From Catenulispora sp. GP43 (lineage in GTDB: Bacteria; Actinomycetota; Actinomycetes; Streptomycetales; Catenulisporaceae): a DNA stretch of 64,000 bases. Shown one piece after another: positions 37,942 through 45,893 of the stretch. A model generated the notes under the pieces. That model was not told the DNA's origin. It ran no database searches and was given only the letters and a program-made list of their open reading frames with translations. Within the stretch, counting starts at the first letter, position 1. Every line of letters starts with the position of its first letter. Location of the stretch: the NCBI RefSeq assembly GCF_041260665.1, contig NZ_JBGCCT010000037.1, positions 60,200 through 124,199 of the forward strand, read 5' to 3'. A program made the translations under genes and the position numbers.

Positions 37942-38729
37942 ACCGCACCGCCGACGAGCCGTTCGGCTATCAGCCCGATTTCGACTCCCGCCTCGGCGAG
38001 GATGAAGTGCGGGCCGTCTAGAAGGCGCAAGGAGAAGCGTCCCGTGGTCTCGGCGGACCATGCGGCCATGGATTCGGGGGAAACGAATTCGTCGCGCCGT
38101 CCGCCCAAGACGGTCAAGGGGATCTCAAGAGCCGGTCCCGGCGAGTAGGAGAGCGTCTCCACGGCCTGGTAGTCCGCACGGAGAATGCGCTCGTACATGG
38201 ACATCAGTTGCGGATCATCCAGTACCTGCGGCGCCATGCCGCCGTACGCGACCACCCGCTCGAGCAGGGTCGCGCCCCCGAGCCGATGCAGCGGGGGGTC
38301 TTCGAGTTTGCGGACCTTCGGACCCTCAGCCGAGCTGAGCACGAGTTCGACTGGCTCAGGTCCGGCCACTGCCCTGAGCATGCGAGCGTATTCGTAGGCG
38401 AGCACACTGCCGGAGCAGTGACCCACGATCACGAAAGGAACCTCGAGCAGCGGCTCGAGATCCGGCGCGAGGGCTTCGAGCAGCACATGGCCATTCGTGG
38501 CCAAGGGCTCGGTAACGCGGTTCTCCCGACCAGGCGCGCGCACCGCGTAGAGATCGACCTCGGGCGGAAGGTGACTGATCCACGTCCGGAACACTGCGGC
38601 GCCGGCACCGACGTGCGGGAAACAGATCAGCCGCAGGCGCGGTCGCGGTTCGGACCTGAGCCGGGCCACGGCCCGGCTCAGCGCGGCGCCATGACGTTCG
38701 GCGCTCGTAGCAATCGGGGCGGAGCTCAT
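37938..38729 (-). CDS. Type II thioesterase with Cys in the nucleophile position
   Basis: This 263-aa alpha/beta hydrolase has the typical LICFPHVGAGAAVFRTW opening and the YAVRAPGRENR segment of NRPS type II thioesterases. The nucleophile elbow reads VGHCSGS, so the residue aligned with the usual GHSMG serine is Cys105. An Asp in GGRRDEFV and the His in GPHFIL can complete a triad. Such enzymes remove wrong or stalled acyl groups from carriers. A Cys nucleophile could change it toward slower hydrolysis or acyl transfer. It is coupled by ATGA/GTGA overlaps to both neighbours. Confidence 0.85.
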   Translation of the reverse strand: MSSAPIATSAERHGAALSRAVARLRSEPRPRLRLICFPHVGAGAAVFRTWISHLPPEVDLYAVRAPGRENRVTEPLATNGHVLLEALAPDLEPLLEVPFVIVGHCSGSVLAYEYARMLRAVAGPEPVELVLSSAEGPKVRKLEDPPLHRLGGATLLERVVAYGGMAPQVLDDPQLMSMYERILRADYQAVETLSYSPGPALEIPLTVLGGRRDEFVSPESMAAWSAETTGRFSLRLLDGPHFILAEAGVEIGLIAERLVGGAV

Positions 38730-39823
38730 GTGTCGAGCACCTTCCTCATCGTCTCGGCGAGGCGCGAGTCTCGGAGCACGGGCAGCGGGCACTCGAGTCC
38801 GTAGTCGAGGTGATGGGCCTCGAGCGGCTGCCCCGCGCAAGTCCACGACCGCTCGGCGGCGTGCGGTTCGCGCGAACCTGTGACCAGGAGTCCCGGCCCG
38901 TCGTAAGGCGGATACGTGTAGCCGAACGCGGCTGGGGCGATTGTTGATCTGAGCCGCTGCAGCCGGGGCAGATCCTCGGGAAGTACGGTGTCGTCGAGCC
39001 ACCCGGCCGCGCGCATCCTCGCGTGGACCTCGGCCGGGCTCTCGTCCCCGGTGAGCGCGAAGCGTCCAGCCACCAATCCCAGCTGCACATCTGGCGACTC
39101 GATCTGCGAGATGCCGTGTGCTTCGGGCGGGGCGATGAGCACCAGCAGTGCCACCTCGGCTCGGAGTTCGCGCAACCGCCGGGCAAGTTCGTAGGCGACG
39201 GGAGCGCCGAGGTCGAAGCCGACCAGCCGATATGGGCCGCGCGGTCGCCGAGCGCGAAGCTCGGGCAGGAGCCGGTCAGCGAGCTCGGCCACCGTGGCCG
39301 AACCGGCGCGAAGCCTGAGGTCGTGGATTGAGCCGCCAGGTGTCCAATCAGCGACGGCATCGTACTCGGCCTCCATATAACGGTCCGAATGCACGAAGAA
39401 GAGGAGATCCCGCGACGGCGAGGCGCTCGCATAGCCGGCTGTCGTTCGCTGCACGGTGGGACCTTCGCTGAGGACGTCCTCGGCGGCGCTGGCGGACGCA
39501 AGTAGTCGGGCGGCGAGTCTCGCGCATTCGGACGGGTCCCGGGGCAGGACCAGATGTTCGGCCACCCTCGCCGGGGTCAGCAGCCCAAAGGCGGCGGAGC
39601 TTCGCAGCGGCAGGCCTCGATCCTGCGCCGCGGCGACGATCTCGATCAGTGAGACTGAGTCGCCGCCTGCGTCGTAGAAGTCGATATACGGGTCCGTGAT
39701 CGGATACCCGAGCTGCGAGCTCCACAGCTCGCGCACCAAGTCCTCGACGACGCGGCACGTCAGCGCGGAGGGCGGAGTGACCCGGTCGATGTCCGGGTTC
39801 GATGTGTGCACGGCTTGCTCCAT
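38726..39823 (-). CDS. NRPS carrier-thioesterase didomain with Asp in the nucleophile position
   Basis: This 365-aa protein has an N-terminal carrier (Ser56 in DAGGDSVSLIEIV) and a C-terminal TE-like alpha/beta hydrolase (about 125-365). The expected GxSxG elbow is LVGFDLGAPVAYEL, with Asp204 replacing Ser. The rest of the fold looks conserved (LLVTGSRE, HHLDYG near the end). It is probably the first gene of the six-gene NRPS operon, with the start at 39823 favoured by AGGG 6 nt upstream. A carrier with its own TE is normally the terminal unit, here perhaps loaded by the A-MbtH protein. The Asp makes ordinary serine-type release doubtful. Confidence 0.82.
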   Translation of the reverse strand: MEQAVHTSNPDIDRVTPPSALTCRVVEDLVRELWSSQLGYPITDPYIDFYDAGGDSVSLIEIVAAAQDRGLPLRSSAAFGLLTPARVAEHLVLPRDPSECARLAARLLASASAAEDVLSEGPTVQRTTAGYASASPSRDLLFFVHSDRYMEAEYDAVADWTPGGSIHDLRLRAGSATVAELADRLLPELRARRPRGPYRLVGFDLGAPVAYELARRLRELRAEVALLVLIAPPEAHGISQIESPDVQLGLVAGRFALTGDESPAEVHARMRAAGWLDDTVLPEDLPRLQRLRSTIAPAAFGYTYPPYDGPGLLVTGSREPHAAERSWTCAGQPLEAHHLDYGLECPLPVLRDSRLAETMRKVLDT

Positions 39824-40011
39824 CCCCATCCCTGGTCCGCAGCCTGGCTGCCAGCTTCCTGGTTCGCCGGGCACGCTGCCAGGCAGTGGACAGGCAAGTT
39901 CTGCAGCCCGAATTGCCGGTGGGCTGCCTGGAGATCGCCCCGGCGCCACGCCAATAATTTTGTCCGCATCAGCAGACGAATCCGCTGCCGACAACAGGAA
40001 GGCCAGCCATC
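39824..40011. promoter_or_regulatory. Divergent promoter region of the NRPS core and right arm
   Basis: These 188 bp separate the leftward NRPS operon from the rightward oxygenase operon. AGGAAGG at 39996-40002 is the ribosome-binding site of the oxygenase gene. An AT-rich patch (CCAATAATTTTG) at 39951-39962 is the only candidate for a -10-type element I can see. Confidence 0.5.
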
Positions 40012-40995
40012 GTGACCTCCACCGCGCCGGAGACGAGCAGCGCGTGCGCCACGGATGCCGTGGAGATCGAGCTCGATCCGGTGGAACGGGCCGAGTTGCT
40101 CGCCCTGGTGTCCCGGATCGCTCCGGGCTCGGTGGACGACCCGCGCTGGCAGGAGCAGTGCCGCGCGGCCGGTGCGCTTCCGCAGCGCATCGGCGCCCTG
40201 GTCCGCGCCTTCCGTCACGATCCCGGGCCAGAGGGCACCGCGTTCCTGGCCAAGCTGCCGCTCGGTGCGCCCGCGCTCCCGCCGACGCCGCGTGAGCCGG
40301 ACTCGGCCGAGCCGCACTCGACCACGCCTGCCGTGCTGTCCCTGCTGCTCGGCAACGAGCTCGGTACGGTCGTGGCCTACCGCGATGAGAAGCGCGGGTC
40401 CCTGGTACAGAACGTCGTGCCGGTCCACTCACTGGCCGGCTCGCAGAGCAACGGCGGATCGGTCGAGCTGGAACTGCACACCGAGAACGCCTTCCACCCG
40501 CACCGGCCGGACTACGTGGGGCTTCTGTGCCTGCGTTCCGCCCACGAGGACCGGATCGGCACCCGAGTCGCCTCGATCCGACGCGCGTTGCCGCTGCTCA
40601 GCTCAACGGCTCGCGGACTCTTGCAGGAAGCCCGTTTCGTCACTGAAGCCCCACCGTCCTTCCGGGCCGTCGGCCGCTCTGAGCCGCGGCCGGTGTTGAC
40701 CGGGGCGCCGGAGGATCCTGATGTCTGTGTGGACTTCAATGCCACAAGGGCTCTGGACAGACAGGCGGGGCTGGCGCTAGACCACCTGCGTGAGGCGTTG
40801 CTCGCCGTCTGCCGCGACCTCGTGCTGGACCCCGGTGACATGGTATTCGTAGACAATCGGATCGCCGTGCACGGCCGTGCGCCGTTCACCCCGCGGTACG
40901 ACGGCTCCGACCGGTGGCTGCACCGCGTCTTCGTGCACCTCGATCACCGTCGCAGTCGGCCGCACCGGTCGGACAACGGCGTCGTCCTCGGCTGA
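40012..40995 (+). CDS. AsnO/VioC-like Fe(II)/2-oxoglutarate amino-acid beta-hydroxylase
   Basis: This 327-aa clavaminate-synthase-like oxygenase starts at a GTG 9 nt after AGGAAGG. The iron site is LHTENAFHPHRPDYVGLLCLR (HxE type, as in VioC and AsnO), with the distal His in NRIAVHGRAPFTPRYDG and the 2OG-binding Arg in RWLHRVFVH. Relatives beta-hydroxylate Asn, Arg or similar residues as free amino acids or on carriers. The A-MbtH protein has an Asn-like code, so beta-hydroxyasparagine is a reasonable inference. It is the first gene of the rightward arm, followed by an MFS exporter. Confidence 0.85.
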   Translation: MTSTAPETSSACATDAVEIELDPVERAELLALVSRIAPGSVDDPRWQEQCRAAGALPQRIGALVRAFRHDPGPEGTAFLAKLPLGAPALPPTPREPDSAEPHSTTPAVLSLLLGNELGTVVAYRDEKRGSLVQNVVPVHSLAGSQSNGGSVELELHTENAFHPHRPDYVGLLCLRSAHEDRIGTRVASIRRALPLLSSTARGLLQEARFVTEAPPSFRAVGRSEPRPVLTGAPEDPDVCVDFNATRALDRQAGLALDHLREALLAVCRDLVLDPGDMVFVDNRIAVHGRAPFTPRYDGSDRWLHRVFVHLDHRRSRPHRSDNGVVLG

Positions 40996-41055
40996 GATGA
41001 GGGATATGCCTCGGGATTCGGCTCGCGCCGACCACGGTGGATCGCTGGTGCCGGG

Positions 41056-42315
41056 TTGACGAAAACGACGCAGGACCGTGATACGAAGCGCAGCGAATCG
41101 CTGTGGCGCAACCGTGACTTCCTTGCGGTGTGGAGCGGCCAGATCGTCTCGACCCTCGGCACCTCGGGCAGTGCCACGGCCGTTCCGCTCTTCGTCCTGG
41201 CCGCCACCAGCTCGGCCGCGGACGCCGGGTTGGTCACCGCTGTCACGGCGCTGCCCGCGCTCATCATCCAGCTGCCCGCCGGCACCCTGGCGGACCGGTG
41301 GAACCGATTGCGCGTGCTCGCCGTGTCCGAACTGCTCACTGGACTCGCGTTGTTGCTCGTCCCGATCGCCGTGTGGCTGGGACATCCCAGCCTGCTGGTA
41401 CTCGGCGGGGCGATCGTCGTCCAGCGTTGCTGCGGCGTCTTCTTCGGCAGTGCGGAACGTGCGGTGCTGCCCGCCCTGGTACCGCAAGGCAAACTCGGCG
41501 ACGCGATCGCTCAGAACGAGGCCAAGTCGCGCGCCGCCAATCTGATCGGGCCGCCGATCGGCGGCCTGTTGTTCGGTTACGGCCGCGGCCTGCCGTTTCT
41601 GGTGGACGCGGTCTCTTCGCTCCTGGCGGCAGGCGGCCTGCGCCTGGTGCGCGCAGACCTGCGCCCGGCTCGCACGAGCGCGCCGACCGGGCTGTGGCGC
41701 GAGACCGGCCGAGGCCTGGCCTGGATTGTGCGCCAGCCCTTGATCCGCACCGCGATACTGCTGATCGCGGTGAGCAATATGGTCTTCCAGGCCCTGACGC
41801 TGATTCTGATCGTGCTCGTCCGAAGACACGGTGCCACTTCGGCGGAGGTCGGTTTGATGTTCGGCCTCTACAGCGCCGGCGGGATGATCGGCGCGATTGC
41901 CGCGCCGCGTCTGTACCGCCGGCTGAGCCCGAAGTCCGTGATCGTGGTCACGAACTGGATCTGGGCCGCCCAGCTGCCACTGTTCCTGCTCACCGGCAAC
42001 CCTCTGATACTCGGCCTGATCGGCGCCGGTTGTTCGTTTCTCGGCCCGATCTGGAACGTCGTGGCGGAGGGATACTTCATCACGCAGGTGCCCGACGAGT
42101 TGCGCGGCCGGGTCTCCGGTGCCGCGATGGCGGTGAGCAGCGGGGTGATCCCGCTGGCCGCCGCGGCCAGCGGCTACCTACTCGCGGCAGCCGGGCCGTC
42201 GCGGAGCATCGTCGTGATCACCGTGGTCATGCTCGCCACGGCGGTCGTCGGCACAGTCAGCCCGGCGATCCGCTCCGCACAGCACAATCCGGCAGGTCAG
42301 AACGGACCAGCGTGA
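41056..42315 (+). CDS. MFS exporter
   Basis: This 419-aa protein has about twelve transmembrane helices, with the GTLADRWNR motif-A loop after helix 2 and PRLYRRLSPK in the second half. The likely start is a TTG at 41056, since an upstream GTG frame is closed. It is placed between biosynthetic genes and is probably the product exporter or self-resistance pump. A decayed homologue lies at 56.3-57.1 kb, and a gene of the same superfamily is broken at 45.4-45.8 kb. Confidence 0.88.
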   Translation: MTKTTQDRDTKRSESLWRNRDFLAVWSGQIVSTLGTSGSATAVPLFVLAATSSAADAGLVTAVTALPALIIQLPAGTLADRWNRLRVLAVSELLTGLALLLVPIAVWLGHPSLLVLGGAIVVQRCCGVFFGSAERAVLPALVPQGKLGDAIAQNEAKSRAANLIGPPIGGLLFGYGRGLPFLVDAVSSLLAAGGLRLVRADLRPARTSAPTGLWRETGRGLAWIVRQPLIRTAILLIAVSNMVFQALTLILIVLVRRHGATSAEVGLMFGLYSAGGMIGAIAAPRLYRRLSPKSVIVVTNWIWAAQLPLFLLTGNPLILGLIGAGCSFLGPIWNVVAEGYFITQVPDELRGRVSGAAMAVSSGVIPLAAAASGYLLAAAGPSRSIVVITVVMLATAVVGTVSPAIRSAQHNPAGQNGPA

Positions 42316-42359
42316 GGGCGGTGGCCACCCGCCGCGTCGAGGACTGGAGGTGAACGGCG

Positions 42360-42998
42360 ATGGATACGACCGTACCGGCCGCGACGCGACCCGGCTACGT
42401 GGACGCGGCGATCGCGATCGGTCGTGGACGAGGGCTCGCCGCGGGTCTAGAAGCCGCGCTCGAAGGCCTGGACCCCGTGACTGTCGCCCCGAGCTGCTAC
42501 GTAGCGCTGACTGAAACCGCGGTCCCAGCGCCGAACGGACCGTTCACGCTGATTCCCCACCGACTCGCTGAGCACGAGGGTATCCGCTTCGTCCGCCTTC
42601 ACGGACAATGCCCTCAGACACACGCCGGGCTCCCCCCGGAACGCGCGGTGACGCTGGCGGCCGTGCGACTCGGCGTGCTGTACGCGATGCTTGACGCCGC
42701 CATCGTATTCCTGTCGGACCGGACCGCAGGAGGCGTGTCGCTCATCGACAAGCAGCTGGTGATGGGGACGATAGCGGACACCGTCGCCGAGGCCGGGCTG
42801 CTCCGCGAAGCCCTCACGCTGGCGTTCACCGATCCGGCCGCGATCGTTGGTCCGTGCAATGAGCAGCTGTCGGCGCTCGGCTGGCAGGTCGCGGCGCTGT
42901 TCGGCGCGAGCGGGTATCTTGAGGACCATCCGGTACGCGCGTTATATGTCTCCGAGCTCGTCGCCGGCGCGTGGTCTGAAGTCTCCGCGCCATGCTGA
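42360..42998 (+). CDS. Short acyl-CoA-dehydrogenase-like protein (C-terminal domain only)
   Basis: This 212-aa protein begins 10 nt after GGAGG. Its second half follows the C-terminal helical domain of acyl-CoA dehydrogenases: RLGVLYAMLDAAIVFLSDRT, a KQLVMGTIADTVAEA helix, then LFGASGYLEDHPVRALYVSE. The N-terminal and middle beta domains are missing or unrecognisable. It overlaps the next, full-length family member by 7 nt, so the two may form a heteromeric dehydrogenase in which this subunit is structural. It is much shorter than the roughly 380 residues normal for the family. Confidence 0.65.
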   Translation: MDTTVPAATRPGYVDAAIAIGRGRGLAAGLEAALEGLDPVTVAPSCYVALTETAVPAPNGPFTLIPHRLAEHEGIRFVRLHGQCPQTHAGLPPERAVTLAAVRLGVLYAMLDAAIVFLSDRTAGGVSLIDKQLVMGTIADTVAEAGLLREALTLAFTDPAAIVGPCNEQLSALGWQVAALFGASGYLEDHPVRALYVSELVAGAWSEVSAPC

Positions 42999-44158
42999 CC
43001 CTCGACGGCCGTCTCAACGAACTGCGCCGCTCCGCCGCCGAGCTCGCACCAGAACTGCGTGCGCAAGCTCTGGCCCTCGACGCCGATCCGGCGCAGATCT
43101 CGCACCTACTAGACCTGCCCGCGTACGATCTGCTGCGCAAGACATTGACGCCTCGACACCTTCGCAGTGGGACACCCCGCTCCGGGCTCCTCGACTTCGA
43201 CCACTCCTGTCTCGCCGTGGTCGTCTCTCTCCTCGAACTCGCGCGCGGCGACGCCGGCCTCGTTCTGGCGTGCCCGGGGCCCGCCCTCGCCGGAATGGTC
43301 ATCGACCAGCTCGCGGACGAGGCCCAACAGGTGCGTTTCTACGATGCCATGGCGGACGGCCGCACCTGGTCGTTCTTCGCCATGACCGAACCCGCGCACG
43401 GCAACGACGCGACCGGGATGCAGACCGCCCTCGTCAAGGATCCCAACTTCGGCTACCGCCTGAACGGCGTCAAACGTTATATCGGAAATGGCGCCCGCGC
43501 CCGGTTCGGCGTCGTCTTCGCCCGAACCGGTCCAGGTCCACTCGCCATCCGCGCCGCGCTCATCGAGCTTGACAACAAGGGAACGACGCAGGGCACCCGC
43601 GGAACTGGTGGGTTCTCAGCCCGACCGTTGGACATGGTCGGGCTACGCGGGGCGCGCGTGGCCGAACTCGTCTTCGACGGGCTACCGGTATCCGAGGAAG
43701 CACTGCTGGGCCGTCACTTGTCCGGCTCCCGCCGCGGGATATGGGGCGCAATGCGGACGTTCAACCGGATGCGTTCCGTGGTCGCCGCCCTCGCGGTCGG
43801 CACAGGCCTTGCCATCCACGAACTCGTGGTCGGTGAGCGGCCCGCGGCCCCCGGCGCGGTCGAGGTCGCTATGCGCCTTGAGTCCTGTAGACAACTCGTG
43901 TACGCGGCCGCAGCCACGGCAGACCGCGATCCTGACAACGCACAGGCCTCGTCGGCGGCCAAGATGCTCGCGCAGTCCGTTGCCGTACGCACCTCGCGCT
44001 GGGCGGCCTCGGCCCTTGGCCCAGCGGCAGCCCTCGAATACCCGCTGCTGGAGAAATGGATGCGCGACGTCAGAGCGTTCGAGTTCATGGAAGGCACCAC
44101 GAATATTCAACGCGCGCATGTCGCCAGGGCCTACCTACGCAAGGACCGGGAGCGGTAG
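42992..44158 (+). CDS. Acyl-CoA-dehydrogenase-family flavoprotein
   Basis: This 388-aa protein has the family landmarks: FFAMTEPAHGNDATGMQTAL (FAD-binding middle domain), YRLNGVKRYIGNG, and the C-terminal FEFMEGTTNIQRAHVARAYL containing the catalytic-base Glu region. In biosynthetic clusters such enzymes desaturate carrier-bound acyl or aminoacyl groups. It is translationally coupled to the truncated relative upstream, and the pair ends the right arm of the cluster. What it oxidises is unknown; a carrier-bound amino acid or beta-hydroxy acid is plausible. Confidence 0.82.
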   Translation: MLTLDGRLNELRRSAAELAPELRAQALALDADPAQISHLLDLPAYDLLRKTLTPRHLRSGTPRSGLLDFDHSCLAVVVSLLELARGDAGLVLACPGPALAGMVIDQLADEAQQVRFYDAMADGRTWSFFAMTEPAHGNDATGMQTALVKDPNFGYRLNGVKRYIGNGARARFGVVFARTGPGPLAIRAALIELDNKGTTQGTRGTGGFSARPLDMVGLRGARVAELVFDGLPVSEEALLGRHLSGSRRGIWGAMRTFNRMRSVVAALAVGTGLAIHELVVGERPAAPGAVEVAMRLESCRQLVYAAAATADRDPDNAQASSAAKMLAQSVAVRTSRWAASALGPAAALEYPLLEKWMRDVRAFEFMEGTTNIQRAHVARAYLRKDRER

Positions 44159-44189
44159 CGCAACGCGCGGCAAGCGCCGACGAGCACAC

Positions 44190-44501
<312 letters not shown>

Positions 44502-44544
44502 TCGACGAGATCATGCCCAAGACCCTTGCCGCGTCGACCGGTGC

Positions 44545-44856
44545 CTATATCACGCAAATGTCGTCATCACAGCCGGGGACAGCCACCAGCCCGGCAACGG
44601 GAATTGTCGCGCTGAACCGCGCGACGTGGTAGCCGATCGGGGAGCCCAGGCACAGGGCGGCGACCAGGACCACGTCGCGGTCCTCGGGCACGCGGCGCAG
44701 CAGTTCGGCGGCGTAGCCGGCGGCGTCCAGGGCGGCCGGGAACGGGTCCTCCAGCAGCGGAAGCACCGCGACTCCGAGGTCGTCGCCCAGGTGGTGGATG
44801 CGCTCGGGGAAACCGACCCGCGGGTACTCGATCGTGACGGCTATCGGCGTGGCCAT
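44545..44856 (-). pseudogene. Unrecognised protein, 3'-truncated
   Basis: The first 75 or so codons from ATG at 44856 are very GC3-rich (YPRVGFPERIHHLGDDLGVA, AAELLRRVPEDRDVVLVAAL) and look like a genuine protein N-terminus. From about 44625 the codon bias breaks down and the frame ends soon after in IS debris. I cannot assign a family. It diverges from the ClpX-zinc-finger gene. Confidence 0.45.
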
Positions 44857-44948
44857 GGCGTCAGTGTGCCGCGCGAAACCGCCGAGACCAAGAACTGCCG
44901 GGCCGTGCTGGTGCTTGCCCGGGCCCGGTGCGGCGGTTACAGTGCCCG

Positions 44949-44967
44949 TGTCAGGGTAAACCTGACA
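44949..44967 (+). promoter_or_regulatory. Operator-like palindrome before the zinc-finger/HTH gene
   Basis: TGTCAGG-GTAAA-CCTGACA is a perfect 7-bp inverted repeat with a 5-bp spacer, 23 nt before the ATG of the regulator. The position suits an autoregulatory operator of the downstream HTH protein. Confidence 0.6.
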
Positions 44968-44990
44968 TCAAGTATCTGACAGCGAGTCCG

Positions 44991-45383
44991 ATGGAAGAAC
45001 CGATGAAGTTGGACGGCCAGGTCCACTGCTCGTTCTGCGGCAAGGCCGCCGCCGAGGTCCGGAAGGTCATCTCGGGTCCCGGGATCTACATCTGCGACGA
45101 GTGCGTGGCGCTGTGCACGCAGATCCTCGGCCAGGACGACGGCGTCTCCCGGCCGGTGCTGCCGGACTGGACCCGGGTGCCGACCGAGGAGCTGCTGACC
45201 CGCCTGCCGCGCATAGCCCGGGTCCAGGACCAGGTCGACGAGGGGCTGCGGGGGCTGGTCGACGAGCTGCGCGGCCGCGAGGTGTCGTGGGCGGTGATCG
45301 GCGGCGCGCTGGGGCTGTCGCGGCAGTCGGTGTGGGAGCGGTTCGCCGCGCGCGCCGGCCGGGAGAACGGGGAGGCCCGGTGA
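44991..45383 (+). CDS. Small regulator: ClpX-type zinc finger plus helix-turn-helix
   Basis: This 130-aa protein has an N-terminal ClpX-like C4 zinc finger (CSFCGK...[11 protein letters not shown], four Cys) and a C-terminal HTH ([21 protein letters not shown]). The AAA+ ATPase part of ClpX is absent, so it is not an unfoldase. The combination suggests a DNA-binding regulator using the zinc module to dimerise or to bind a ClpP-associated partner. The stop overlaps the GTG of an MFS gene, so it probably controls that transporter. A 7-bp inverted repeat lies just upstream. A second in-frame ATG 12 nt downstream is possible. Confidence 0.78.
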   Translation: MEEPMKLDGQVHCSFCGKAAAEVRKVISGPGIYICDECVALCTQILGQDDGVSRPVLPDWTRVPTEELLTRLPRIARVQDQVDEGLRGLVDELRGREVSWAVIGGALGLSRQSVWERFAARAGRENGEAR

Positions 45384-45820
45384 CCGCCGAAGGACTGAGC
45401 ACGAGCGCCCCGGAAGCGCCCGCCACCAGGCGCCCCGCGCTGTGGCGGCATCGCGACTTCCGTCTGGTGTGGACCGGCCAGACCCTGTCCGAGCTGGGCA
45501 CCGGGGTGTCGCAGCTGGCGTATCCGCTGCTGGTGCTGGCGATGACCGGCTCCCCGGTCTACGCCGGTGCCGTGTCCGCCGCGCGCGCCCTGCCCTACGT
45601 GTTCTTCGGCCTGGTCGCCGGAGCGCTAGTGGACCGCTGGAACCGCAAGCGGGTGATGATCCTGTGCGACACGCTGCGGGCCGTGAACATGGCGGCGATC
45701 CCGATCGCGGCGGGTCTGGGCGTGCTGACGGTCGGCCAGGTCATCGTGGCGGCCTTCGTCGGCGGCAGTCTGTACGTGTTCTTCAGCGCCGCCGAGGAGG
45801 CGCGCCTGCCGAACATCGGG
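45380..45820 (+). pseudogene. MFS transporter truncated by a group II intron
   Basis: GTG at 45380 overlaps the regulator stop. The frame covers about four to five transmembrane helices (FRLVWTGQTLSELGTGVSQL, GALVDRWNRKRVMILCD motif A) and ends at EEARLPNI, where the 3' end of a minus-strand group II intron begins. The intron lies antisense to the gene, so it cannot be spliced out of this transcript. The rest of the MFS gene is not found on the far side. Confidence 0.8.
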
Positions 45821-45859
45821 TCGGGTAGCCCGAGGGAGTTTCGCCCTCGGGCTCCCACA

Positions 45860-45893
45860 GATCCGTACGTAAACCTCTCGGTTTATACGGTTC
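45860..45893 (-). ncRNA. Group II intron domain V
   Basis: Thirty-four nucleotides on the minus strand. The lower stem GAACCGTA/TACGGATC has one mismatch. The upper stem TAAACC/GGTTTA is closed by a GAGA tetraloop, and a CG bulge lies on the 3' side. This is the canonical domain V architecture. Confidence 0.88.
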
